From positions 124,001 through 188,000 of the forward strand of contig CAWAEZ010000005.1 in NCBI GenBank assembly GCA_963781195.1: DNA of 64,000 nucleotides, written 5' to 3'. The DNA comes from JAJPKK01 sp963781195 (GTDB taxonomy: Bacteria; Pseudomonadota; Alphaproteobacteria; Rhizobiales; Xanthobacteraceae). A program made the position numbers and the translations under genes. Under the pieces are notes generated by a model that was not told where the DNA came from, did not search any database, and saw only the letters and a list, made by a program, of their open reading frames with translations. This document shows positions 17,417 through 26,912 of the stretch, in pieces; positions within the stretch are counted from its first letter, which is position 1; each line of letters opens with the position of its first letter.

Positions 17417-18500
17417 ATGCTTCCCGAGACCAAGCTCGACATCATGCTGGCGCGTCACGCTTCGTTGGAGGCCGAGCTTTCCGGCCAGTTGCCGGCGGAG
17501 ACCTACGTCAAGCTCACCCGCGAGCTCGCCGAAATCGCGCCGGTGGTGGAAAAGGTGAAGGCCTATCGGCACGCCGTCGCCGAAATGGCCGACCTCGACC
17601 ACATCATCGCCGACCCCGCGACCGACGCCGACATGCGCGGCTTCGCAACCGAGGAGCGTCCGCTGCTCGCGCGCAAGCGCGACGCCCTGGAACATGAGAT
17701 TCGGCTGGCGCTCATACCCAAAGACGCCATGGACGACCGTAACGTCATCCTCGAAATCCGGGCCGGCACCGGCGGCGACGAGGCCGCCCTGTTCGCCGGC
17801 GACCTCTACCGGATGTACGAGCGTTACGCGACGATCCATGGCTGGAAGGCCGAGATCATCTCCGCAAGCGAAGGCACCAAGGGCGGCTACAAGGAGATCA
17901 TCGCCGAGGTCCGGGGCCGCGGCGCCTTCGCCAAGCTGAAGTTCGAGTCGGGCGTGCACCGGGTGCAGCGGGTGCCGGACACCGAGGGTTCCGGGCGCAT
18001 CCATACCTCGGCCGCGACCGTCGCGGTCCTGCCCGAGGTCGAGGACATCGACATCGCCATCAACGACACCGACCTGCGCATCGACACCATGCGGGCGCAA
18101 GGCGCCGGCGGCCAGCACGTCAACAAGACCGAATTCGGCGGTCCGGATCACCCACCTTCCGTCCGGCATCGTCGTGATGATGCAGGAGGAGCGCTCGCAG
18201 CACCGCAACCGGGCGAAAGCGATGTCGCTGCTGCGGGCCAAGCTCTACGACGCCGAGCAGCAAAAGCGCGATACCGAGCGGGCGGCGAGCCGGCGCGGCC
18301 AGGTCGGCAGCGGCGACCGCTCCGAGCGCATCCGCACCTATAATTTCCCCCAGGGCCGCGTCACCGACCACCGCATCAACCTCACCCTCTACAAGCTGCC
18401 CCTGGTGATGGAGGGCGATGCCCTCGACGAGATCCTCGACGCCCTGGTGACCGAGCACCAGGCCTCGCTGCTCGCCGAGACCGAGTCCGCGCGGGCGTGA
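17417..18500 (+). CDS. prfA: Peptide chain release factor 1, interrupted by a +1 frameshift
   Basis: RF1 releases the finished peptide at UAA/UAG. The N-terminal part (17417 on) has the PxT stop-recognition motif RVPDTEGSGRIHTS and the catalytic GGQ (residues 231-233, GAGGQHVNKT). Directly after it, at about 18131-18136 (ACCGAATTCGGC), the frame shifts by one extra base; the rest (VVMMQEERSQHRNRAKAM to 18500) is in the next frame and equally conserved. Removing one T (GAATC) gives NKTESAVRITHLPSG, the expected sequence, and a protein of 360 residues, the normal RF1 length. prfA is essential, so a sequence error is likelier than a real null. prmC, which methylates the GGQ glutamine, overlaps the end. 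Confidence 0.9.
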
Positions 18501-19372
18501 CCGGGGCCGGCACCGACGCCCGCATCGCAGCGGTTCGGCGCGCCGTCGCCCAGCGATTTCGGGTCGAGGGACTGGACAGCCCCGATCTCGACGCCCGGCT
18601 CCTGGTCGGCCACGCGCTGGGGCTCGACCATGCGGGGCTGGTGCGCGAGGGCGAGCGCGCCCTCGCACCCACCGACATCGCCGCCATCGAAACGCTCGTC
18701 GCCCGGCGGCTCGCCGGCGAGCCGGTGGCGCGAATCATCGGCTTCAAGGAATTCTGGGGGCTGACATTTGCCCTGAGCCCGGCGGTCCTGGTGCCGCGTC
18801 CCGACACCGAGACGGTGGTGGAAACCGCGCTCGCCCGGCTCGGTCCGGACGCGCGGTCGCGCCCGCTGCGGCTCGCCGACCTCGGCACCGGGTCCGGCGC
18901 CATCCTGGTCGCCCTGCTGCACGAACTGCCCAACGCCCATGGCGTCGGCACCGACATCAGCGTGGCCGCGCTGGCGACGGCGCAGGCCAATGCCCGGCGC
19001 AACGGCGTGGCGGACCGGGCGGCCTTCGTCGCCTGCGATTTCGGCGCGGCGCTGGCCGGCGGCCTGGACGTCGTCGTGACCAATCCGCCCTATATTTCCA
19101 GCGGCGAGATCGCGGGCCTCGCCGCCGAGGTCCGCGCCTTCGATCCGCTCGGCGCCCTTGACGGCGGCCCGGACGGCCTTGCCGCCTGTCGCGCCATCGT
19201 CGCCGATGCCCCCCGGCTGCTCGCCCCCGCCGGCCACCTGGTGATGGAGGTCGGAGCCGGGCAGGCGCCGGCGGCCTGCGCCCTGGCAACGGCCGCGGGC
19301 CTCGGGTCCGTCCTGGTGACCCCCGACCTCGCCGGCATCCACCGGGTGGTCTCATCGCGCCGCAACCCATGA
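18497..19372 (+). CDS. prmC: Release factor glutamine methyltransferase PrmC (HemK)
   Basis: 291 residues from a GTG overlapping the prfA stop (GTGA). The N-terminal helical domain (LDARLLVGHALGLDH) leads to GEPVARIIGFKEFWGLTFAL, VPRPDTETVVE, the SAM loop LADLGTGSGAILVALL and the catalytic NPPY motif (VVTNPPYISSGEI). PrmC N5-methylates the glutamine of the GGQ motif in RF1 and RF2. The prfA-prmC pair is conserved in many bacteria. Confidence 0.95.
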   Translation: MTGAGTDARIAAVRRAVAQRFRVEGLDSPDLDARLLVGHALGLDHAGLVREGERALAPTDIAAIETLVARRLAGEPVARIIGFKEFWGLTFALSPAVLVPRPDTETVVETALARLGPDARSRPLRLADLGTGSGAILVALLHELPNAHGVGTDISVAALATAQANARRNGVADRAAFVACDFGAALAGGLDVVVTNPPYISSGEIAGLAAEVRAFDPLGALDGGPDGLAACRAIVADAPRLLAPAGHLVMEVGAGQAPAACALATAAGLGSVLVTPDLAGIHRVVSSRRNP

Positions 19373-19837
19373 CCGCCGGGCGGCCTCGGTTCGCGAAAAA
19401 GGAGGAAAAAATTGCTTGGAATATTCAACGAGAACGACTAGTTTCCGGTATAGGAATCGACCCAAGTTCAGAGAGCGCGCGCTGCATGGCCCGGGGCACG
19501 GCCCCAGAGGCATGACGTAAGACAGTCGCCGGAAATCGGCACGGCCTCTTCGCCGGCGCTCTATTTGGGATCGGGATGCTTCATCGTTGAGCGCGTTGCC
19601 GCGGGCGCACGGGCGCAGTGGCGACGTGATGGAAGGTGGGCAATACCGCGGGAGCCTGCGGAGAAGGTCTAGCTCAAGTTCATTGTCGATCCGGTTGGGC
19701 GCTCTGGCGTGGAGCCCCCATTGGAGACCCTCGCGTAGCGGGGGCGCAGCCCGTACGCGCTTTTTCGAGCGAGTCCGGATCTTAGGAACGGCGACCATTT
19801 GGTGCGCCTCAATCAAGGGTTGGCGAACGCGCAAGCC
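19373..19837 (+). other. 465-base gap / long possible 5' leader of DUF4167 gene
   Basis: No reading frame with protein-like character is seen between prmC and the DUF4167 gene. The segment begins with AAAAAGGAGGAAAAAATTG just after prmC and includes a short GC hairpin (GGGGCACGGCCCC near 19493-19505). I recognise no tRNA, SRP RNA or other known RNA here. It could be a long 5' untranslated leader. Confidence 0.4.
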
Positions 19838-20608
19838 ATGAGAAACGGTCAAAACAAGCGTATGCGGGGGCGAAACCGCAGCAAGAGCCACAATCCCCTC
19901 ACCCGGGTCTACGAATTGAACGGACCCGATGTCAAAATCCGCGGCACACCGTCGCATATCGCCGAGAAATACGTTCAGCTTGCCCGTGATGCGCAGACCT
20001 CCGGCGACCCGGTTTCGGCCGAAAATTACCACCAGCACGCCGAGCATTATCTCCGCCTGATCGCCGCCGCGCAGGAGCAGTTCCGCCAGACCACCCCGTT
20101 CTTCCGTCCCGAAGGCGGCGCGGACATGCGCGACGATCTCGGCGACGACGGTGACGAGGACATGGGCGGTGGGCCGAACGAGCAGATGGCGTTCGGCACC
20201 CGCGACCCGCAGCCCTATCTGCCGCGCGATGCCCAATTCTACACGCCCCGCGAGTCGCAGCAGCAGCAGGCGCCCAACCGCCCTCCTCAACATCATCAGC
20301 CGCAGCATCAGCCGCAGCACCAGCCCCAACATCAGCCTCAGCCCCAACACCAGCCCCAGCATCAGTCTCCGCGTGGCGGTGACGACGACGGCAATGTGGA
20401 ACGGCTGCCTTCGTTCATCACCGGCGGCGCGGGCGCTCCGCAGGGCGCACCCCAGGGCAACGGCCAGAACGGCTACGATGCCCAGCAGGGCGGCGGCGGC
20501 GACCGGTTTCCCTTGCATCGGCGCCGACGGCGTCATCGCGGGCCGCGCGATGTGCAGGGCGGCGCCCCGGGGATGGGCGACGGCGACGACGCCCCGCGGG
20601 GCGAATGA
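19838..20608 (+). CDS. DUF4167 domain-containing protein
   Basis: 256 residues. The conserved N-terminal domain, MRNGQNKRMRGRNRSKSHNP followed by LTRVYELNGPDVKIRGTPSH and IAEKYVQLARDAQTSGD, is DUF4167, an alphaproteobacterial domain with no known biochemical role. The basic RGRNR start suggests nucleic-acid binding (inference). The rest is low complexity: an acidic stretch, then Pro-Gln-His repeats (residues about 154-176) and a basic C-terminal RRRRRHRG run. I take the ATG at 19838 because the domain starts exactly there. Confidence 0.88.
   Translation: MRNGQNKRMRGRNRSKSHNPLTRVYELNGPDVKIRGTPSHIAEKYVQLARDAQTSGDPVSAENYHQHAEHYLRLIAAAQEQFRQTTPFFRPEGGADMRDDLGDDGDEDMGGGPNEQMAFGTRDPQPYLPRDAQFYTPRESQQQQAPNRPPQHHQPQHQPQHQPQHQPQPQHQPQHQSPRGGDDDGNVERLPSFITGGAGAPQGAPQGNGQNGYDAQQGGGGDRFPLHRRRRRHRGPRDVQGGAPGMGDGDDAPRGE
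20297..20365 (+). repeat. In-gene 12-bp repeat coding for Gln-Pro-Gln-His units
   Basis: Tandem copies of a 12-base unit (CAGCCGCAGCAT and variants) inside the DUF4167 gene encode QPQH repeats. The number of copies is likely to vary between strains because of slippage; the unit is a multiple of three, so the frame is kept. Confidence 0.75.
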
Positions 20609-20723
20609 GCGCAGGCCGTCGATCGGACGCGTGACGCGACGGCAGCCCGGCCTGATGACCCAAAACGGCGCGATCTGACGCGCCGCATAGCCTGCCGCCC
20701 AAGGGCTTCAGCCGGGAAAAGCT

Positions 20724-21486
20724 TCAGCGGTCCGGAAAACTTCGGGCGGCCGCGCCCGGTGAGGGCGCGAGCACCGGTTCGAGCACCGGCTCGAGGCTCG
20801 GCACCAGCTTTTTGCGGCGCGCCGGGATGGTGCGATAGACCTGCTTCGTCGCCTCCACGAGGTGGACCCCGGCAAACGGCGCCGACACCGTCGCACCGGT
20901 GCGCTCCCACGCCACCGCCGAACGCAGGAACCAGGGCTGCTCGATCGGCGGCACATAGAGCGCTTCGCCCCATGCCGGTGGGGGTGAACCAGGTTTCCCG
21001 CAGCAACTGGGTGATCTGGGCGCGCGAATACGGACGCCCGTGGCCGAACGGCGTCGTATCCATGCGCGCCCACAACCCGCGCCGGTTCGGGACCACGGCG
21101 AGCAGGCGGCCGCCGGGAGCGAGAACCCGCCACACCTCGCGCAGCAGCGCCGGAGCGTCGTGGGTCATTTCCAGGGCATGCACGAACAGGATGCGATCGA
21201 CCGCGGCGTCCGGCAGCGGCAACTCGGTCTCGTCGACGAGCGCCGCCAGCGTCGGCCGCAGGGTCGGCCATTTCACCACGCCCTGGGTGGCCGGCATGAA
21301 GGCGAGGCACCGCTCGGAGTCTTCGCGGAACAGGCCGAGATAGGGCGTCGAATAGCCGATGCCGAGAACCCGCAATCCCCTGCTGCCGTGCCACAGCCGC
21401 CGAATGCCGACGCCGACGAAGCGGCGCGCCACCTTGCCGAGCGGGTGGACGTAGAAGCTGCGGAGATCGACGACATCGAGGGACAT
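20724..21486 (-). pseudogene. Class I SAM-dependent methyltransferase, frameshifted
   Basis: The first part (start ATG at 21486) reads MSLDVVDLRSFYVHPLGKVA, RVLGIGYSTPYL (SAM loop), ILFVHALEMTHDAPALLREV and RVLAPGGRLLAVVPNRRGLW, a methyltransferase type found beside gloB in Rhizobiales. After ETWFTPTG the frame changes near 20973; the remaining 80 or so codons (VPPIEQPWFLRSAVAWER to the stop at 20724) are in another frame. Taking out one base (T at 20973 or the neighbouring G on the plus strand) gives TGWGEALYVPPIE, the expected join. The total length, 763 bases, is one more than a multiple of three. Either a real pseudogene or a sequence error; function of the intact protein is unknown. Confidence 0.8.
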
Positions 21487-21649
21487 GGCGTACCGTAACA
21501 AAAGCCGATCTCGGCTGCGAGACATGGTGGCAATCGAGGCCCATTGTGCCCATGTTGCGATCACCGCCGCCCCCGCCGGCCCGTCACGGGTCTTTGGGGG
21601 CGGACCACAGCGGGCCGCTCTCCGATGGCCCCTATTTATGGACCGGAAA

Positions 21650-22417
21650 ATGAGCGCGCAAACCCGGCAGTTTCTTTGCATGAAGGATAATTTCGGCGTC
21701 CTCGTCCATGACCCCGCGACCGGCGCCACTGCCGCCATCGACGCCCCGGAGGCCGCGCCCGTCGAGGCCGCGCTCGCCGCGACCGGGTGGAAGCTCACCG
21801 ACATCCTCGTCACCCACCATCACGCCGACCACACCGCCGGCATCGCCGCGCTCAAGGCACGCCATAACTGCCGCGTCGTCGCGCCGCACCGGGAGGCCGC
21901 GAAGATCCCCGCGGTGGACGTCGAGGTCGGCGAAGGCGATCGCGTCAAGGTCGGCTCGCTCACCGCGGAGGTGATCGAGACGCCCGGCCATACCCTCGGC
22001 CAGATCAACTACTTCTTTCCCGACGACAAGCTGCTGTTCGCCGGAGACACCCTGTTCTCGATCGGCTGCGGGCGGGTGATCGAAGGCACCCCGGAGCTGA
22101 TGTGGCAGTCCCTGCTCAAGCTGCGCGCCCTGCCGGACGACACCGCGCTCTATTGCGGCCACGAATACACCGACGCCAACATCCGCTTCGCGACGACCAT
22201 CGAGCCCGACAATCCCGCCCTGCAGGCCCGCGCCGCCGAAGCCAAGCGGCAGATCGCGGCGGGTGAGCCCACCCTTCCGAGCCGGCTCGGCGAGGAAAAG
22301 CGCGCCAACGTGTTCCTGCGCGCCGACGATCCCGGCGTGGCCGCCGCCGTTGGCCTTTCCGGCGCTCCCGCGGCGCAGGTATTCGCCGAGGTGCGGGCCC
22401 GCAAGAACAAATTCTGA
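21650..22417 (+). CDS. gloB: Hydroxyacylglutathione hydrolase (glyoxalase II)
   Basis: 255 residues, metallo-beta-lactamase fold. The metal-binding motif THHHADHTAG is present, followed by ETPGHTLGQINYFFP, LLFAGDTLFSIGCGR and CGHEYTDANIRFA, and the C-terminal glyoxalase II segment. It hydrolyses S-lactoylglutathione to lactate and glutathione, completing methylglyoxal detoxification. An alternative ATG at 21638 would add four residues; 21650 fits homologue length better. It is divergent from the methyltransferase gene and lies one base before the cupin gene. Confidence 0.93.
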   Translation: MSAQTRQFLCMKDNFGVLVHDPATGATAAIDAPEAAPVEAALAATGWKLTDILVTHHHADHTAGIAALKARHNCRVVAPHREAAKIPAVDVEVGEGDRVKVGSLTAEVIETPGHTLGQINYFFPDDKLLFAGDTLFSIGCGRVIEGTPELMWQSLLKLRALPDDTALYCGHEYTDANIRFATTIEPDNPALQARAAEAKRQIAAGEPTLPSRLGEEKRANVFLRADDPGVAAAVGLSGAPAAQVFAEVRARKNKF

Positions 22418-22418
22418 C

Positions 22419-22853
22419 ATGCTCGCCCAGAGCCTGACGGCCGCCGACATCATCCGGCTGCTCGGCCTCGCGCCGCATCCCGAGGGCGGTCATTTCCGCG
22501 AGACCTATCGCGACCGCGTCGAGCACGCGGGTCGCGCCGCCTCGACCGCGATCTATTTCCTGCTGGCGCGGGGCGAGCGTTCCCACTGGCATCGCGTCGA
22601 TGCCGCCGAGGCTTGGCATCACTATGCCGGCGCGGCGCTCGTGCTCGAGGTCGCGACGCCCGGCGGCGAGATCGAGCGGATCCGGCTCGGCGCCGATCTC
22701 CTGGCCGGGGAGCGTCCCCAGGCCGTCGTCCCGGCGCAGGCCTGGCAGGCCGCGGCGAGCCTCGGGGATTGGACGCTGATGGGATGCACCGTCGCGCCGG
22801 GCTTCGTGTTCTCAGGTTTCGAACTGGCGCCGCCGGACTGGAGCCCCGGTTGA
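22419..22853 (+). CDS. Cupin_5 (DUF985) domain protein
   Basis: 144 residues with the DUF985 cupin pattern: LLGLAPHPEGGHFRETYR, STAIYFLLARGERSHWHRVD and AEAWHHYAGAALVLEV. The His/Glu residues of the cupin barrel are present. Members have no established reaction; some are annotated as sugar-binding or epimerase-like. It starts one base after gloB, so the two are co-transcribed. Confidence 0.88.
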   Translation: MLAQSLTAADIIRLLGLAPHPEGGHFRETYRDRVEHAGRAASTAIYFLLARGERSHWHRVDAAEAWHHYAGAALVLEVATPGGEIERIRLGADLLAGERPQAVVPAQAWQAAASLGDWTLMGCTVAPGFVFSGFELAPPDWSPG

Positions 22854-23004
22854 ATGGCGGGTGCGAGCCAGACGGTGCGAGCCGGGGTTTGGCGAGGCGG
22901 GTTCTCGCGAGGCGGATTGATGCCTGTCGAGGAGCGCGACCGGTCCGGACTGAACCGGATCGCCCTCCCCTCTCCTCATCGACCCGGCGTTCCGCCGGAC
23001 GTCC

Positions 23005-23730
23005 TCACATCATGATTTGTCCGCCGTTGGCGGACAGCGTCGAGCCGGTGATCAGTCCGCTTTCGTCGGCGGCGAGGAACAGCACGCAGCGCGCGATCTC
23101 TTCGGGCTCGCCGAGCCGGCCGATCGGAATGAGCGGCAGGATCGACTTCTCCAGCACCTCCTTCGGCACCGCCTGCACCATCTCGGTGTTGATGTAGCCC
23201 GGGCAGATCGCATTCACGGTGACGCCGGCCCGCGCATTCTCCTGCGCCAGCGCCTTGGTGAAGCCGATCTCGCCGGCCTTGGCGGCGGAGTAGTTGGTCT
23301 GCCCCATCTGGCCCTTCTGGCCGTTGATGGAGGAAATGTTGACGATGCGGCCGAACTTGCGCTCGCGCATGCCTTCGATGACCGGCCGGCACATGTTGAA
23401 CAGCGAGATCAGATTGGTGTTGATGACCGCAGTCCACTGCTCCGGCTTCATGCGGTGAAACATGCTGTCTCGGGTGATGCCGGCATTGTTGACCAGGATT
23501 TCCACCGGGCCGAGATCGGCCGCCACCTGACCAAGTCCGGCGACGCAGGCATCGTAGGAGCTCACATCCCATTTGTAGGTCTTGATGCCGGTCTCGGCGG
23601 CGAACTTGCTCGCCGCCTCGTCATTGCCGGCATAGTTGGCGGCGACCTTGTAGCCGGCGGCCTTCAGGCTCTTTGAAATCGCCGCGCCGATTCCGCGCGT
23701 GCCGCCGCTCACCACTGCCACCCGTGCCAT
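23005..23730 (-). CDS. phbB: Acetoacetyl-CoA reductase (PhaB/PhbB)
   Basis: 241 residues, short-chain dehydrogenase. The NADPH-binding GGTRGIGAAISKSLKAAGY, NNAGITRDSMFHRM, NISSINGQKGQMGQTNYSAA with the Tyr-Lys pair (YSAAKAG) and GYINTEMVQAVPKE are characteristic of PhaB. It reduces acetoacetyl-CoA to (R)-3-hydroxybutyryl-CoA for polyhydroxybutyrate synthesis. A strong AAGGAGGAG ribosome site supports the ATG at 23730. phbA lies upstream on the same strand. Confidence 0.95.
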   Translation of the reverse strand: MARVAVVSGGTRGIGAAISKSLKAAGYKVAANYAGNDEAASKFAAETGIKTYKWDVSSYDACVAGLGQVAADLGPVEILVNNAGITRDSMFHRMKPEQWTAVINTNLISLFNMCRPVIEGMRERKFGRIVNISSINGQKGQMGQTNYSAAKAGEIGFTKALAQENARAGVTVNAICPGYINTEMVQAVPKEVLEKSILPLIPIGRLGEPEEIARCVLFLAADESGLITGSTLSANGGQIMM

Positions 23731-23866
23731 CGAGCTCCTCCTTGAATGTCTGTTTGTCCTCGCCAGCGTCATGTTTCACGACGCCGGTTCGACGGTCAAA
23801 TTCCTTGCCGACCATCGTCGGCCAATGCTGCACTGCAATGACCTCGATCAATTCCGGCGGCAGTGC

Positions 23867-23899
23867 GAAACGAAAGGCGGCGGCAACGCTGCCGCCGCC
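23867..23899 (-). terminator. Probable Rho-independent terminator after phbA
   Basis: On the minus strand a perfect 10-base stem GGCGGCGGCA / TGCCGCCGCC with a GCGT loop is followed by TTTCGTTTC. It sits 27 bases after the phbA stop, before phbB, and may reduce read-through into phbB. Confidence 0.6.
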
Positions 23900-23925
23900 C
23901 GATGCCGTGAGACGGTTTTCGCCGA

Positions 23926-25104
<1,179 letters not shown>

Positions 25105-25372
25105 GGGAAGAACTCCTTTTCGACTCGATTTGCGACGCGGCTGGTGCGTCCGGGCGAAAAACGCGGGGGAATTGCCTGCAAATGCCGCTCCCGCCCGGCG
25201 CTGTCAATGTGGGAGAGCAAGGCGGAGACTGCCAGTGCCTGCTTTATTGGTCGGCTTGGGCGCCGGCCGCGGCAGGTTGCACAAAACAGTGGCCTGATAT
25301 GGCAAAAACGCATATTTTGACAAGCACATGAAGCGCAGCGGCATGTCGGCCGATACATCGAGTGTTCAAACC

Positions 25373-25975
25373 ATGGCCAAGTCGGAAGAACCGGTCGTCA
25401 TCAAGAAGTACGCCAACCGGCGGCTCTACAACACCGGCACCAGCACCTACGTGACGCTCGAAGACCTGGCCGGGATGGTCAAGAATGGCGAGGACTTCAT
25501 CGTCTACGACGCCAAGACCGGCGAGGACATCACCCGCTCGGTTCTGACCCAGATCATCTTCGAGCAGGAGAACAAAGGCGGGCAAAACCTGCTGCCCATC
25601 ACCTTCCTGCGCCAACTCATCCGCTTCTATGGCGACAGCATGCAGATGCTGGTGCCGCGTTATCTCGAGGTGTCGATCGAATCGCTGACCCGCGAGCAGG
25701 AGAAGTTTCGCCACCAGATGAGCAACCCCTTCGGGGCCGGCCCGTTCGCGCCGCTCGAAGACCAGGTGCGGCGGAACATGGAGATGTTCGAGCGCGCGTT
25801 TGCGATGTTCATGCCGTTTGCGCGGCGCGAGGCGGCAAACGCCGAGGCCGAGAAGACGTCGGCTGCTGCCTCCGGCGGCGAGATCGATGACCTCAAGCGC
25901 CAACTCGAAGACATGCAGAAGCGCATCGAGAAGCTGGGCGACAAATCCGAAGCCAAGCCCGAAACCAAGACCTAG
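25373..25975 (+). CDS. phaR: Polyhydroxyalkanoate synthesis repressor PhaR
   Basis: 200 residues from the chosen ATG (alternative in-frame ATGs at 25328 and 25343 add 15 or 10 residues). The N-terminal DNA-binding region KKYANRRLYNTGTSTYVTLE and the FIVYDAKTGEDITRSVLTQI motif are diagnostic; the C-terminal half is helical and ends in a coiled-coil-like segment (DDLKRQLEDMQKRIEKLGD). PhaR represses phasin and PHA genes and is released by PHA granules. It is divergent from phbA-phbB, so autoregulation from the shared intergenic region is likely. phaC is not in the window. Confidence 0.93.
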   Translation: MAKSEEPVVIKKYANRRLYNTGTSTYVTLEDLAGMVKNGEDFIVYDAKTGEDITRSVLTQIIFEQENKGGQNLLPITFLRQLIRFYGDSMQMLVPRYLEVSIESLTREQEKFRHQMSNPFGAGPFAPLEDQVRRNMEMFERAFAMFMPFARREAANAEAEKTSAAASGGEIDDLKRQLEDMQKRIEKLGDKSEAKPETKT

Positions 25976-26105
25976 CTCCGTCCAGGATCGACGCTGTCGA
26001 GCGGCCGACGCCGTGAAACGAGTGCCGTCGGCATCGTTGCGACCCAGCAAAGAAGATATCCGCGCGACGGTGGAGACAACGGCCAATTGAGGGAGCGGGG
26101 CGGGC

Positions 26106-26912
26106 ATGCAGGAGCGCAACGGGCTCGGGCATTCGACCAACCTCGTGGGGCTGCCCACCGAGCTCATCGCCAGCTGCGGCTTCAACGCGGATCCGATGCC
26201 GCTGCGTCTCTCCGGCGTACGGGAAATGAACCGCAGTCTCTTCGAGATGCTGGCCGCCGATCTCGCCGAGGCCGGGGAGGCCTTCGCCTGTTACATGATG
26301 GCGATGTTCGGCATCGATCCCGAGCAGCGCGAGGTCGCGAGGAAGGGCGCTCCCCGCCGCTACCGCGCCTCGTTCCAGCGGCTGATCAAGGGCTGGGGAT
26401 ACGACAGCAACGGACCAGAAGGCGCCGTGCTCAAAGGCTGGGTGGAAAGTCGTTTCGGCATCTTCCCGACGTTCCACAAAGAGTCCATCGGACGGATCTC
26501 CAGCGGGGCGTGGACGACCTATGTGGAAGAGAAGATGTCGAGCCGCTTCCACAACAACGCCATCTACATTCAGCTCGACCTGCTCTACGAGTTCTGCCAA
26601 TGGGCGCTGGCGCGCTTCGCCGCACCGGACGCCGCGCATCTCACGCTCTACCGCGGCGTCAATGCCTTCGACGAGCACCAGGTGATCGGACACGTCGACA
26701 ACAGCACCGTGGTGATGCGGCTCAACAACCTCACCTCGTTCTCGTCGTCCCGGGAGATCGCCGACTGCTTCGGCAGCACCATCCTCACCGCCCGGGTGCC
26801 GGTGGCCAAGGTGGCGTTTTTCAACACCCTGCTGCCGTCGGTTCCGCTCAAGGGCGAAGGCGAATACCTGGTGATCGGCGGCGACTACCAGGTCACCGCG
26901 AGCTACCTGTGA
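26106..26912 (+). CDS. draT: NAD+-dinitrogenase reductase ADP-ribosyltransferase DraT
   Basis: 268 residues, close to the known DraT size. DraT inactivates nitrogenase by ADP-ribosylating an arginine of NifH when ammonium appears or energy drops. The mono-ADP-ribosyltransferase elements are visible: Arg183 in LTLYRGVNAFDE, the serine stretch SFSSSREIADCFGS (211-215) and the EXE motif KGEGEYLVIGG (Glu251, Glu253). The ATG at 26106 follows a GAGGGAGCGGGGCGGG purine run. draG overlaps the stop codon (GTGA). No nif structural genes lie in the window, and no -24/-12 promoter is obvious upstream. Confidence 0.9.
   Translation: MQERNGLGHSTNLVGLPTELIASCGFNADPMPLRLSGVREMNRSLFEMLAADLAEAGEAFACYMMAMFGIDPEQREVARKGAPRRYRASFQRLIKGWGYDSNGPEGAVLKGWVESRFGIFPTFHKESIGRISSGAWTTYVEEKMSSRFHNNAIYIQLDLLYEFCQWALARFAAPDAAHLTLYRGVNAFDEHQVIGHVDNSTVVMRLNNLTSFSSSREIADCFGSTILTARVPVAKVAFFNTLLPSVPLKGEGEYLVIGGDYQVTASYL

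Noticed and set aside
18128..18174. Programmed ribosomal frameshift in prfA
   Set aside because: No in-frame stop, rare codon or slippery site at the junction, and the known autoregulatory shift belongs to prfB. A sequencing error explains it more simply, though I keep it as something to check.
15023..18241. Very long open frame (1072 codons) on the minus strand opposite ptsP and prfA
   Set aside because: It is the antisense of two clearly conserved genes; its composition (Arg/Gly/Asp/His/Val repeats) is what high GC produces on the opposite strand.
20297..20365. CRISPR-like repeats in the DUF4167 gene
   Set aside because: The units are contiguous 12-base coding repeats without spacers.
25105..25372. 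PhaR binding sites between phbA and phaR
   Set aside because: Only partial matches to TGC-rich PhaR motifs; too weak to list, although autoregulation here is likely.
25976..26105. Sigma-54 (-24/-12) promoter before draT
   Set aside because: A GGCATCGTTGC string looks similar but GG and GC are not ten bases apart.
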